Shown in pieces: positions 1 to 11,124 of a stretch of 64,000 bases of DNA. The DNA comes from Microthyrium microscopicum. Taxonomy: Eukaryota > Ascomycota > Dothideomycetes > Microthyriales > Microthyriaceae. How positions within the stretch are numbered: the stretch's first letter is position 1; every line of letters starts with the position of its first letter. The position numbers and the translations under genes are program-made. The DNA lies in assembly GCA_010405405.1 (NCBI GenBank), contig MU004233.1, forward strand, positions 1,439,122-1,503,121, written 5' to 3'. The notes beneath the pieces are model-generated. The model ran no database searches, was not told where the DNA came from, and saw only the letters and a program-made list of their open reading frames with translations.

Positions 1-709
1 TCTCGAATTTCTCGTACAATCATCAATCTCGAAGAAGCCGGGTAACTACGGCGTCATTCCCAACATCCATGTATCCGTAAACGTACCCGTGAATGTGCCT
101 GCTACCCGTAGCGTACCAAGTCAAATCCATTGGAATCGTTCCACGTGCAATACCCGAGAGAATGCACCTCTATAATTTAGGTTTCCGCCAAATTCTATCT
201 CAGCCAAAGAACTCAGGCTGTAATTGTATGTTGATCCTTCAGCAATGATAGAATGCCATCTAATGCCCGTGATTTGCATCATGACGGCTTGCAGCCATTA
301 TCAGATCTTATGAAAAATCGACAAGACTCACGACAGTTCAAATACCACGTCTCTGATCCTCCTGAAAATAACAGTGATTTTTCTTCCCCTAAAGGAGTAT
401 GCAAAAAGCAAGCACGCTCCTATCACAGAGTTGGCTTGAGTTAGAACATTGTGAGGCGTCACAGAGCAGAAGCATTAGGTAGAATCTCTTAGAAAACGGA
501 AGTACCCCTCTCCAGATCAGATCATGAGATCAATGTTGTTCCAACTAGTAGTTCTCCAACCCCTTTTATTAAACCTTAGATATAAGTTTTAGCAAATCTC
601 CCACAATTTGCAAATCGTTTCAATCACTCTTCGAAAGAGACTCAAGGGCAGTTCCAACTGAACTACTGTCTTCGCGCTATTGAGTGTTGTCACTCAAACT
701 TATACAGCC
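1..709. other. upstream region without a supported gene
   Basis: I see no convincing gene here. A 63-codon frame at 253–444 has no homology I recognise and no supporting splice or promoter pattern. The 3' part (about 600–709) precedes the orphan gene starting at 710 and presumably holds its promoter and leader. Confidence 0.5.
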
Positions 710-1608
710 ATGTCCTCTAGTCCTGCTCTAGTCACTCCAAGCAAAGCCGACAAGAGGAAGCGCAGATCATCAACCTCTGAGCCTGAAGATTCCCCAATTC
801 CTTCCAGCAAAAAAGCTAAATCTCCAGTGAAAGCAACGCCAACTCTATCTCCGGAAGAACAAGAGGCATATCGAGAATATGCGGAATACCAGGCCACTTG
901 GGTAGACAGGTCAGATATAGAGCAAATGCTTACACCCGTTGACCAGGGCAACAGAACTGATTGGAGTGTATGGATATTTAACAATCAATGTAAACCTAAC
1001 ACTCGTTTCCCACCCACACTTGAAGAGATTCACAGAACTGAGGGTAAGCAAAGCGATACGCTACAAACAATTAGCTGACAAGGAGACACAGCAAAAGATT
1101 TCTACGAACTCAGGCAGGACGAGCTAGATACGCTGCCCCACAAGACATTTCAGACTCGCTACGACCCAAATAAGCCAGGCTGGGCATATTGTCATTTCGA
1201 TGTATTGCGTTTAGTCTATCGGAAGGAGGCTATGTGCGCGGGCGTACATAGGGAAGAGGGTTATGACCCTTCACAGCTTCTTCGCCGGGGAAAAGCTTTA
1301 TATATTAAGCGGTGAGTTTGATCATAATACACGCTGTGATATGGAATATCTAATAGCTATTTAGTCGAAAGAAGATGGCCAAAACTACGCGGTTACCCAA
1401 GTCCCCTAAGGTCTGGCGAAAGGTGAGCGGGAACATTAATCAAGGCCTGAGAAGTCAGAGGCTGCGGTACATGATTCTAGTCTTGTGGCTGAGATTGCGT
1501 GTGGGAAACACAGGAATCGATTTATGCAGGAACAAGAAGGGGAATGAAGTGGATGGTTTGAGAATCGCGGAAAGCGAGGTACTTCATACGGATCACTGGA
1601 TAATGTGA
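710..1608 (+). CDS. orphan protein, first copy of a tandem pair
   Basis: The model has three exons, 710–1043, 1092–1311 and 1365–1608, giving 265 residues in frame. I do not recognise the family. The N-terminus is Lys/Ser-rich with a basic KRKRR stretch near residue 10, which could be a nuclear signal. A central block contains PGWAYCH, LVYRKEAM, AGVHR, GYDP and RGKALY. The same block, with introns in the same two phases, occurs in the gene at 2295, so the two are tandem paralogs. The start at 710 was chosen because it is the first ATG in this frame; the frame is also open upstream to 680. The last exon aligns with the paralog only for its first 20 or so residues (RKKMAK..LPKSPKV against RQQVAQ..LPQGPRV). 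The true 3' end could therefore differ, and a further intron with its donor at about 1421 is possible. Confidence 0.6.
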
Positions 1609-2294
1609 GAGACCAACTTCATATTCATATTACCTCCATATCGAGAAACTGTCAATTTCAAATCGCAGATGCTTCTATGAGGAGCCTTTTTCCATTCAAG
1701 ACCCAGGGGGGAGCAAAAGCTTGGGCTCATCTCCGTCTTTCGAAGCACTACTCCAATAGACGAGGAGGCATATCGTTCCTGGAAAGTGAAGATGATGAAT
1801 CAAACTGTATCTACTAGAAAGGAGAACTTCCATGAGCTCCACATCAAGATCTTGTGATGTTGCTGCCTGCGGACTGGCCCGAGTTATACTGCAAGCCTCT
1901 GTTACACAACCTTTCCACCATGAGGCCTTATCTCTCACATGCCCTCCAAGAACCTCATCAATTCGTCTGCCCCTCGACGAGGCTTGGAAGAAGCAAAAAA
2001 CTTGACTATTATGGAGCTTGCCAAAGTCACACAAACCCCTCAGAGCTCATGGGCCACCGTTCTCATGCGGAAGATGGGAGGTCCCCAACCTGAGAAGCAT
2101 AAGAAGCTGGTTTCCACCCTCTTTGGAATCTCAATTACATCTTTCTTCGATTCTTTGGGTTCACCATACCTTCCTACATAACTTCGAAGATTAGTGCCTT
2201 AATTGAAGCCTTACAAAACGACTCTGAAGCCAGACTCTCACCATAAAGCATTGCCTCCAACCTACTGACTGTAGGATCAAAACAAACTTGCACA
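1609..2294. other. gap between the two orphan paralogs
   Basis: No intact gene is seen. One frame stays open from about 1680 to 1857 on the plus strand and contains EEAYRSW followed by a Lys-rich stretch. This is faintly like the EEQEAYREY segment of the upstream orphan gene, so a remnant of another copy is possible but weakly supported. Other frames of 60–110 codons overlap each other on both strands and look like chance. Confidence 0.3.
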
Positions 2295-2913
2295 ATGTCT
2301 ACCTTTCTAGCTCCCATCACGAACATCCCCCAAAATACCGCTGATTGGCACCAGTGGGTAGCTGCCAACAGGCACATGGACTACAACAACTACACTGGAC
2401 AAAAATATCAAGAGATACATCAATATGACGGTACGTAAACTGACCAGCTCTGAAATTGGTCTAACACTGCCATATAGCCCGACTCTTTTATGGTCTCACA
2501 CAAGCAGAGCTAAACACTCTGCCTCACAAGGAGTTCAGGAGTCGCTTCGACGAACGGCCTGGATGGGCCTATTGCCACTACAGTGTGCTCAACCTGGTCT
2601 ACCGAAAGGAAGCCATGATAGCTGGCGTGCACAGGGCCCAAGGATATGATCCAGCCTTACTATTGAAGCATGGAAAGATTCTATACGACGATTTGTAAGT
2701 AGAACATCATGCCCTCTACTACAACCTGTGAGTTGCTGATTGCTCCTTAGCCGACAACAGGTTGCTCAATTCCCTGAGCTACCACAGGGTCCCAGAGTCC
2801 AGACGAGGCCGTGGGCAGGTAATAGAAAAAGTGTCTTTGGAGATGGGGCTTACAATACATGGCTTGAAACCAATGAGATTCCTCCGAGCCAGACTGTGGT
2901 GTACGACCCGTAA
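2295..2913 (+). CDS. orphan protein, second copy of a tandem pair
   Basis: This is a clean three-exon model: 2295–2430, 2478–2694 and 2751–2913. All junctions are GT–AG, and the model closes exactly in frame to 171 residues. The protein begins MSTFLAPITN. Its centre carries FDERPGWAYCH, LNLVYRKEAM, AGVHRAQGYDP and LLKHGKILY, and it ends NEIPPSQTVVYDP. The central block matches the gene at 710 residue by residue and the two introns fall in the same phases (1 and 2), so the two genes arose by duplication. It lacks the Ser/Lys-rich N-terminal extension of the first copy. No catalytic motif, signal peptide or membrane segment is visible, and the function is unknown. Confidence 0.72.
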
Positions 2914-4141
2914 TCGCCAAATTTACGGACCATCTTCACAGCAAAAGTGCCGAGTGAGCCCGTTCGCACGCTGCCTGTCAATCAAAAAGAACAATTCGAG
3001 AATAGGATGGGCAAGATAGCGGCCATGGCGAGATATCCAAAGCCATCAAAGCTCCAAATGGCCATGACGATGGTGGGCTTGGTGACGACTTTAGTTAGAG
3101 TACGAATAGCATCATTAACATGCTCGAATGACCCAGACAACGAGAATGACTTTGACATAGTATTATGATTTGTTTCAGATGTTTGTATCAGGTATTTGTT
3201 CCAGCAGGTAGCCGATGAGTAGTGTTAAGTTCGAGTTCAGCGTGGGATATTGTGGAAGATCGATTTGTCGATAGCCTCCATATATCTGTTAGTATAGATA
3301 TCATTACATATATTAAGGGCATCTTCACATAGTTCGGACCTCAAAGCAACTGATCACCATGATCTGTAAATAAGAGTAGCATAGGAGGGCAAAAATAGCA
3401 ACCGCTCGAGAGCGTGCGTATGCGTATTAGTACAACAATATCATGACGGACGAAGAACGCGAGTACTCTGTGAGGCCTGAGCATTCGCGATTCTTCCATG
3501 GTGATGATTATGAAGAGCATTCCGGTTACTGTGATATGAACGAAGAAGAGAGGCAGTTTTGGTATGAGGAACAACTTGCGCTTGAGCGTGAGGAGCTTGC
3601 TGGGCAGGCGAGGATTGTTTATTGTTAGGAGCGTAGGTGTGACATGGAAGAGTTCAATGGGTGCCACTGGATGGCTACAATTTTGAATGGGCTAGGATGG
3701 TCGATAGAGGTATCGTTATGAAGAGCACGAGGTAAAATTCTATTGATTAGTCCTTGGATAGCTTGATTCTCAAGAAATTTTCTGCCGTATGAATTTGGTT
3801 TTCTCACACATACTTAAAGGCGAGCTTAACAATCCAGACCGTAGCACATGAGAGGATTGATACGGGCGGAAAGACTTGTCTCCAGCCCATCAACAGAACT
3901 ATAGACGTTTTCGTTGGGCCTTTCGAATAATCGTCGCGTTGAATGTACTGGTTCATCATGTCTCTTTAGAGATGACTTGATAGCGCAGCACTCATCTGAA
4001 GTCACAACATTTTACTCAAGCTCTAACATCAATTAGCGGCCACCTTGAGCATTTCAAGAGTTCTCGTATACCTATGAAGTCGATAGATCCCTAATGGAAG
4101 CTGAGATTGTCTAAAAGTTTGCCGACCTTCCGCACAACGTA
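2914..4141. other. sparse region holding one possible microprotein
   Basis: Apart from the small acidic reading frame at 3443–3628 (separate entry), nothing is supported. The 3630–4141 part is AT-rich with frequent stops in all frames. Confidence 0.4.
3443..3628 (+). CDS. possible acidic microprotein
   Basis: This is a 61-codon frame starting at an ATG. It is rich in Glu, Asp, Tyr and His, with a segment EEERQFWYEEQLALEREE that would form an amphipathic helix. The composition looks more protein-like than the surrounding chance frames. There is no signal peptide, no recognised domain and no visible intron. The opposite strand is also open across this stretch, so codon composition alone may explain both. 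Confidence 0.3.
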   Translation: MTDEEREYSVRPEHSRFFHGDDYEEHSGYCDMNEEERQFWYEEQLALEREELAGQARIVYC

Positions 4142-4330
4142 TCAAACAACATGCGAGATCAAGAGATATAAAGCGAAGAAGAAGCTTATGATCACAGCAA
4201 TTGCTCTCACGCTTTGGATGAGACTTGCCGGCTCTTTGGGGATTTGGTCATTCGTTTCCGTGTCGTCTGGCTGTAAACCGAGCATCTGTGTCAGCAGGGC
4301 GCTGCTGTCGGTCGGAAGAGTAGGATCCAT
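4142..4330 (-). CDS. possible small tail-anchored membrane protein
   Basis: This 62-residue frame starts at an ATG. It has a hydrophilic N-terminal half containing PTDSSALLTQ and DDTETNDQIP. A single strongly hydrophobic segment of about 20 residues (AIAVIISFFFALYLLI) follows, then only SHVV. This is the layout of a tail-anchored or single-pass microprotein. No homolog is recognised. The plus strand is also open here, so the call rests only on protein-like composition. Confidence 0.35.
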   Translation of the reverse strand: MDPTLPTDSSALLTQMLGLQPDDTETNDQIPKEPASLIQSVRAIAVIISFFFALYLLISHVV

Positions 4331-5154
4331 GATCTGATGGTGCGAGATTAGTTCAAGGTTTCCAAAATCTCATATACATAAATGTTACTTACAGATGATG
4401 GATTGAATGTTGAGTCTCTTGAAATGATGAAGACTCTGAGTAGCTTTACAATATGAAAATAACATCCGACAAAACTTTGCAGTTGAAGCTACACGAAGCA
4501 GATACTGCATTCTTGGCTAAGCGCCAACATCGCCGCAGCAGTTAGACCACAAGCCAAGCAATTATTCTGTTGATTTTGGATTGTATGCACTGCGCTACCG
4601 CAGTCGAGTAAATCATAAAGTGCGGCTAAGTACCCACCCACTTGTTGATGAGGCGAGACTTCTGTAAAGCCACCTCTTCTTCAACCAATAGAAATGTAGA
4701 GCAACAGATATATATCTACCCATAAGTGGCGGTTTGCAACCGTAGCCCGGCCATCAGTTATGGACGTTTTGGCCTCGCTTTGCATCGAACCATCCACAAA
4801 ACAAGTGCCAATGTGATTGAATATCTCACTATCATCACTATCATCACCATCACACTTTTTCTCTGTTGGTCGAAGAACCAATGATAATCATATCATGTTG
4901 GTCATCCGGTTGGCCATCGTTTCGGGACGTTGTCCGGGGCCTCCAAACTGATATTTCGGGGGGTCATCTTCACAAAGACAGAGATGCTACTTGATCCATT
5001 CAAGACACTCTACTGTGCCGTTTTCATCCTTCGCAGGAGACGAAGCTTTCTCTACGGTCCATATCAGGTGATTGATATCCAGTTCGTGTCATGTCACCCC
5101 TTCTCCAGAATCGGGCAGCCAGGCAAAGGTTATAGTAATTGTGGAATGTCCAGG
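4331..5154. other. no gene seen
   Basis: This lies between the possible tail-anchored protein and the 3' end of the phosphotransferase gene. It contains a short CATCA-type microsatellite at about 4828–4856 and nothing else I can support. Confidence 0.5.
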
Positions 5155-6434
5155 TCATTCTATGTGATGCCCCCAGACGCGATCCAGAAGCCAACGATGC
5201 GCAAATCGTTTCGGCGAAACACATTCAGGCAACCAATAGAACCAATCAGACTTTTCATTTGTTGATAGGCAGTTTGTCATTCGCACAGACTCCCACCAGT
5301 CAGGGTAGAAGCCAGAATGTTCCCAGTCGATCAACCCAACTATAGAGAAGTCACCAGACGGCGAATCATTGACCACAATATTCTCTAAATGCAGGTCTCC
5401 GTGAGTGAAAACTATTTCAGGCTTGTCTGATGGGAGCATTCGGCGGAGGAAGGTAATGGAAACTTCACTACCATAGTTTGGGTCTGAGAATTGGAAGCTT
5501 TCGAACCCTTCGGTATCTGATATTGGCCCCTTATGGTGTCTGAGCTGTCGTCGAAGATCCTTGCATCCTTCACTAGCTGTACCTCCTAGCTCACGTCCAG
5601 AAGATTGAAGTGATCGCAAGTCGATCAGTAGATTGCTTAGTTGTGTTTGGATATGACCTTTTGAAGATGGTGACAAAATTTTCCACACCGATGCTAGAGT
5701 AACACCAGGGTAGTAAGACATGAAAATAAAATGTGTGTTTTGCATCCGTAGTACTCCATAGGGTTTTGGGGCAGGGAAGTCAGGTTTGTGTAATACGAGA
5801 TACTCAAGAGTAGAGTATTCAGTAAGATCTTCGTCATCCGGGATAGTTTTGATGCATATGTCGAGGTTTACTCTGAGCAAAGCTCGCCATGGGGAGGCTG
5901 GAGACCGCCAGGTAACTTCACTCTTGCGAAGGAGCTCGACAAATTGAGGTGATGATATCTTGCTCTGATCTAAGAGGGAAATAACCGTATTTGACAGAGG
6001 GCGAACAATCGTCAACTCAGCACCTTCAAGCAAATCGTCGCGAAAATCTATAACCGGCGGTAGGGGAAAAGTAGATCTATCAGTTTTCTTCTCAGGAGAG
6101 CTTTTGGGAGAAGCTTATGTTTCCACGATAAGCATGAATTCCTGATCGACCGAGGGCAACATACCATCCACGCCTCGTTTGGCTGTTAATCGAGAGGTGT
6201 ATAAGCTCGGGAATTGAGTCAGCAGATCCACCTCTGGACTCTTCTCAAATGCTCTCTGCAGTTTCCTCAAAACCATGGAATTGAATTTGGCAGCTTCACT
6301 ACCGAGAGATTCTGACTGGCTTTTCCTCTTGTGAGAAACATTTCCTGCTTCGAGTCAGTGTGGTGCAGCTGAAGATGAGGTGTAGAACTACCTTTCTCGT
6401 CATCCTGATCTGTGTGAATAGATGGGATTGCCAT
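5155..6434 (-). CDS. aminoglycoside phosphotransferase-like (APH/choline kinase fold) protein
   Basis: Three exons, 6434–6392, 6344–6165 and 6113–5155 (minus strand), give 393 residues. Both introns are GT–AG and the frame closes. The C-terminal half has the signature of the APH family: the catalytic loop HGDLHLEN at about residues 312–319 and the metal-binding IDWEHSGFYP at about 336–345, followed by the usual W/P-rich tail. Proteins of this fold transfer phosphate from ATP to a small-molecule hydroxyl. In fungi the family is greatly expanded and substrates are mostly unknown. The N-terminal 100 residues (MAIPSIHTDQ…, with KSSPEKK) are variable and probably disordered. The long open frame alone would begin at a non-ATG codon at 6033; the two upstream exons supply the real start. 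No signal peptide is present, so the protein is likely cytosolic. Confidence 0.85.
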
Positions 6435-6861
6435 ACCGAGTGCTCTGCTAGGGTGGATTCGGTAAGAAGCCAGTAGTGGAATTGAAGGCAGAGCAGCGGA
6501 CCAAGAAGAGTGTCAATGGAAGCTTTCACGAATCACCGGTCAGTCTCTCCACCAGCATATCCCTGCCAGTCGAACAGGCCCGATTTCAGGTCTAGAAAAC
6601 GAGTAAGATCTGGAATATCTCAGAGACCACTTGATATAAAATGGTGTCAGTACCGTCTTCAAACTACTCTTTGATAAAAGAAAGCATTTTGACCGACCAC
6701 GAACGCGAATTCTAATGGGCTCGTGAAGATAGTAAGTACTGCTTTACCGAGGACTGATATCAAAGATCCAAGACAAGGCAATGCCCATAATGAGAACAAA
6801 GATGCATTAACAACAAAAACTATGCTACATAAAACTTTCATACGACGCTCATTACCATCAA
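6435..6861. other. no gene seen; 3' flank of MCM4
   Basis: The upstream region of the phosphotransferase gene meets the 3' end of MCM4 here. A 60-codon hydrophobic frame on the minus strand (6841–6659) begins with a signal-peptide-like stretch, but it is AT-rich, lies in the likely MCM4 3'UTR and is not called. Confidence 0.45.
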
Positions 6862-9800
6862 TTAAATCATACCCGTAACCCGTCTCACTGTTCTTCTAGC
6901 ACCCTCACCAGCCAACATAACCTGTCCTTCACTTTCCAGTAGCCTCAATGCTTCCAACACTTCCGAGCTCTCAATCTCCGCACTCGCACCATCCGCCAAC
7001 TTCTTTACCACTTCAGATACTCTGACAGCACCAGTGGCACCACCTCTGAGCATATCATCCAACACACCCACAACGCCCTTCTTGAGATCCTCCTTGCGCC
7101 GGCGTTCAGACGCACTGACACCTTCCGTAAGCAGACCCATATCAATGAGACCAGTCCGTTGATCCGTAGCAGCTTGCTTGAGTGCGCTCTTGATCAACCG
7201 CACGGCTTCCATGACATCGGAGCGCTCCACGCTGGTACTGAGACGCATCTTGGCGTGTGCCTCGGCAAGACGCACCATGGACTCGAGTTGACGTGTGGTG
7301 GCGGTGATACGCTTCTCTTGCGAGCGCACGTCTGCGCCAAGCGCGCGCATTTCCACGTAGGCATCAACGAGGGCCTTGGAAGCGCCTTCGGTGAGTTGAG
7401 GGTGGATGTTGGCACGGGCGTATGAGATGTATGCTGTCAGAAATTCAATAGGCTAGAAACGGGATTAGTCTGAGACAAAGGTAATGTGGATGGGAAACGT
7501 ACAAGGATTTCTTCTTTTGAAGCGTTGGCGGGTGTGTCTTCAAGATACATGGAGACCAAATGCTTGGCTAGACGACGATCATTCATTTCGTCGACGCGGT
7601 CGAGGACTAGGTAGACCAGATCGAATCTGGAAAGAAGAGTGGGTGGGAGATCAATGTTTTGAGGGACTGGTAGATTGGGGTTGTACTTGCTGCCAATGGG
7701 ATTGGCGGAAGCGAGAATACTGGTTCGAGCATTGAGAGTTGTGATGATTCCGGCTTTGGCGATAGAAACTGTTTGCTGTTCCATGACTTCGTGGAGTACG
7801 GAACGAGTGGAATCGCTCATCTTGTCAAATTCGTCGATACAGCAGACGCCGCCATCAGACAAGACCAGTGCACCGGACTCAAGGACCAGCTGGCGCGTTT
7901 CTGGGTCGCGGGTGATGTAGGCAGTTAAGCCAACTGCAGAGGAACCCTTGCCACTGGTGTAGATACCACGCGGAGCGATTTGGTGAACGTACTTGAGGAT
8001 TTGCGATTTGGCCGTACTTGGGTCACCGCAAAGTAACACGTTAATATCACCACGATACTTTGGGTTTCCACCCTTCTCAAAAGATTTGTTGGTTCCTCCG
8101 AAAAGTTGAAGCATGATCCCCTTCTTGACATCGTCCAATTCGTAAATGCTCGGAGCTAGAGAGCGCGAAAGAAGATCATACACATCTGGTCGAGCTGCAG
8201 TTGACTTGATTTTGGCTTCCTCCTCTTCACTGATCTTGCGAGTCTCTTGGACATCGCCAGAGACCTGATCTGCCAATTCTTCTTCGATGGTAGACACATC
8301 AATGCCCATTCGTCTCTTGTCGGTCTTTTGTACGTGGACCGCATCAACATAAGTCTTGAACACGTTCTTGACACTACGCTGGCGAGGATTGACACGAACC
8401 TGATTCGCCTTGAAAATACCAGTAACTTCAATGCGATCACCAGCTTTACAAACATCAACAAGTTCATCGTAGACGCAAAGTGAGACTGAGTGAGGAGTTT
8501 GCCCATCTGGAACGTGATCTGGAGTTTCTTGTAGTTTGATGACTTGCTTGTCTGAAAAGGTTGATCGATTGTGAACCATTTGCATACTGTTGGATGAATC
8601 GCAAACTGGGCGTGGACATTTGACTGGCTCTGTAATCTTGCCTCGATCCAAATCTGCTTGAACAGTGTGATTGCAGACAGCGCACTTGAAGAAGGCTTCT
8701 TTCATGTCGGGAATGATTGGTGTTGTACGAATTACAAGACCTTTGACACTGACGAGTTTGTCCAGATCCTGCGGGTTAAGTTCTCGAAGATTGATGGTCT
8801 TCTCGAGTCCAAATGGTCGGACTCGGTAGGTCTTGTCTGCGACCTCGTCGACACGGTTTGGCAAACCCGCAAGGGCTTCTTGTACTCCACCGGCTGGTTG
8901 TCCATTTCCAATGTCGGAGCTGGGCATTGGTGGCAGGGAACTAGAGTCTCGTTGACGTGATGGTTGAGCAGCAGCTTGCTGAGCATTGAAATCTCGAAGA
9001 ATCTCTTGTCGCTCTTCATGGCCTTTTTGTTCTGCGAGCTCAATCATGACATCCTTGATGACTGTATCCACAATTGGAATGATTTCCTCCGGAAAGTTTT
9101 GCATCTGATACCAGAGCTTTCTGGTAGGAGGATATGCTTGCAAATTGCGCATATCCAGATTGAGAGTTGTGACACCAAACTCAAGCATAGCTTTCATCAT
9201 CTCAATGTATTCCTTGTTGCTGCCAGGATGATCTGCGTCGAGGCGACTTCCTTCTTCTAATTCACCGTCCTGAATAAGACGATATTTCTTCTGGAAGTTG
9301 CGAAGATAGTCGCCAAATGCATGCGCAGTGTCTGTGAGAGAGATATTGGTTCCCCAAACGACCATGTCATCACGACCACCAAGCGCTTCAGCGTCTGATG
9401 TACCGGGATTGGCATTGGAGAATGTGGCCGCATCTGAGGCGGAGGGGATTGGCATGCCGTTTGCATCGACCATCAGACGACGACGTCGCTGTGTATTCGA
9501 GTCCCAGAATTCGGATTGAATGTCGCCTCGGCGTTGGCGCGAAGATCCTGTGGTACTGTCCAAGGCATTGCGAACGAATAAAGAACTGCTTGAATGAGGT
9601 CCGTCTGTATGAGGACCTGCCGATGAACTGGGACCATATCGAATTGGCGATGATTCTATGAGAGCAAGTTAGTGCCTAGTTTCCGTAACAGTCTGTTTCA
9701 TTTTACCTCCTGGGTTTAGTCCGCGCGATGCCCGCGGCGTTCTATCGCCATCTGAATTGTTGGTCTGTTGTCGTAGCGGGGAGCTCACGTCTGGCAGACC

Positions 9801-10040
9801 GTTTGTGCCAGAAGGACCACGCTTTGGAGATGAACCGCCGTAAAATAAAGGCGAAGATGAAGCAATACCGCCAGCGGGTTGTCCTCGAGGGGTAGTACTG
9901 GTTTCTTGCGATGCATTGGATGCCTCTGAACGAAGCTGATCATTGGCATTTGAGGAGGGTGTAGCAGCCTGCGAACTGCGGCCTGCTCTACGAGGCGTCG
10001 CAGAATTGCGATTTGAACGACGAGATGATGGAGAAGACAT
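6862..10040 (-). CDS. MCM4: DNA replication licensing factor Mcm4 (MCM2-7 helicase subunit)
   Basis: Three exons, 10040–9707, 9655–7503 and 7452–6862, give 1025 residues. Mcm4 is one of six AAA+ subunits of the replicative helicase that is loaded at origins and unwinds DNA in S phase. The N-terminus is a Ser/Pro-rich disordered tail (SSPLFYGGSSP, SSPLRQ) typical of Mcm4 and a known type of CDK/DDK target. A C-x2-C zinc ribbon lies at about residues 435–463, Walker A GDPSTAKSQ at about 655–663, Walker B CIDEFDKM at about 717–724, and the arginine-finger motif LSRFDLV near 788. The C-terminal exon carries sensor/winged-helix sequence (VRLAEAHAKMRLS). The start chosen is MSSPSSRRS; an in-frame ATG 17 codons upstream is possible. 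An MluI box lies 93 bases upstream of the start. Confidence 0.96.
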
Positions 10041-10534
10041 TTTTGCATGAATTGAGGTTGTTGCTTGTAAGAACAAGATCAATGAGTCCAAGGCAAAAGG
10101 AGGGACGATAGCTGAGCGCGTCGGGACACGCGACGCGTCAAAACACGCTAAAATTCAATCTCCGCCCAATCAGGTTAGCAACCATTTGGAAAGTCAACGT
10201 CTCGCTCCTCTCCAACCACTACTCTGAGCTGACTTCTCGGGCTGCACTCAGGTATTCTTTGTTTTAGAGTCGAAGCTGTGTTCAACCTCATCACATCAAT
10301 TACTGAAATGACCCTTGCGGTTTCCTACATAAGCGCAGCCGCATGCATACATTGAACGCCATCTGATTCCAGAGCATCACAGATATCCAAAGAAGAGCAT
10401 GAGACCAGAAGGTCCATTGCCAGTCTTTGCAATGAACTACATTCATTATCTTCCTTTCGAGCGTTGCTTCGCTAGTATTTATAATCCTCACTCATAGCTT
10501 CGTCCCATCCCGATATGATCCATCCACTATCAAC
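10041..10534. other. intergenic: MCM4 promoter and 3' flank of a secreted-protein gene
   Basis: Apart from the MCB motif at 10133–10138 I see no gene. Short minus-strand frames near 10300–10491 lack coding character. Confidence 0.5.
10133..10138. promoter_or_regulatory. MluI cell-cycle box (MCB) upstream of MCM4
   Basis: The palindrome ACGCGT lies about 93 bp upstream of the MCM4 start, in a locally CpG-rich run (gcgcgtcgggacacgcgacg). ACGCGT is the binding site of the MBF-type G1/S transcription factors of ascomycetes. MCM genes are classical targets, so this is a plausible G1/S element. Binding here is inferred from the motif and its position only. Confidence 0.6.
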
Positions 10535-11124
10535 TCATTTTGGCGCGCTCGTCTTTTCCGCAACCAGAGTAATATTCGCAATATTCCTCGGCTGCTTCGT
10601 CACACCATCCCAATACCCAACATAATACACACCATCCGTATCCAGCCACATCACCCATTTCCTACCATCAGGCGCATTGCCATCCTTCACGCCCACCGAT
10701 CCTCCTTGTCCTAGCGTAAACACGCTCCACTCTGTGGGTGTCTGCGGGTCCAGTGTCTCGCCACGTGGATTGTCTAGATCTACGAGCCGCAATAAACCAT
10801 CTTTGCCTGACAGTCCAACCTGATGCGTGTCATCGCCGGGGTGTAAGCTCAAAGTGCCGCTGCCAGAGTAATCGGTGGCGAAGAACTTGCTGGCTACGGA
10901 GGCGGATTCGCGTGTTCCGGTGTATGCTCCGATTTTGCCAGATTTGGCGGAGAGATATTGATTGGAGAGGGTATTGATGTCGCTGGGATTATGTTACATT
11001 AGTAAAGGAATAATAATAGCAAGTGACTGACATACGATTGAGTTTTGATGGTATACCACTGTGCATTTGGCGGAACCGCCGCAGTGGCAAGGCTGAAGAG
11101 CGAGACAAGAATTGTAGCTTTCAT
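10535..11124 (-). CDS. small secreted protein of unknown function
   Basis: Two exons, 11124–11036 and 10982–10535, with a 53-bp GT–AG intron, give 178 residues. The protein starts with a clear signal peptide (MKATILVSLFSLATAAVPPN). It continues with a compact Gly/Trp/Asp-rich domain that alternates short strands, for example KFFATDYSG, LRLVDLDNP, EWSVFTLG, KWVMWLDTDGVYYVGYWDG and ANITLVAEK. It has no cysteines in the mature part. The pattern suggests a small all-beta extracellular protein. I do not recognise a named family, and a lectin-like or beta-trefoil fold is only a guess. Confidence 0.78.

Noticed and set aside
5155-6033. Reading the phosphotransferase gene as a 292-residue protein starting at 6033
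   Set aside because: The codon at 6033 is TTG; two upstream exons joined by GT–AG introns give an ATG start and continuous frame.
6659-6841. 60-codon hydrophobic minus-strand frame behind MCM4
   Set aside because: AT-rich sequence in the probable 3'UTR easily yields hydrophobic codons; no further support.
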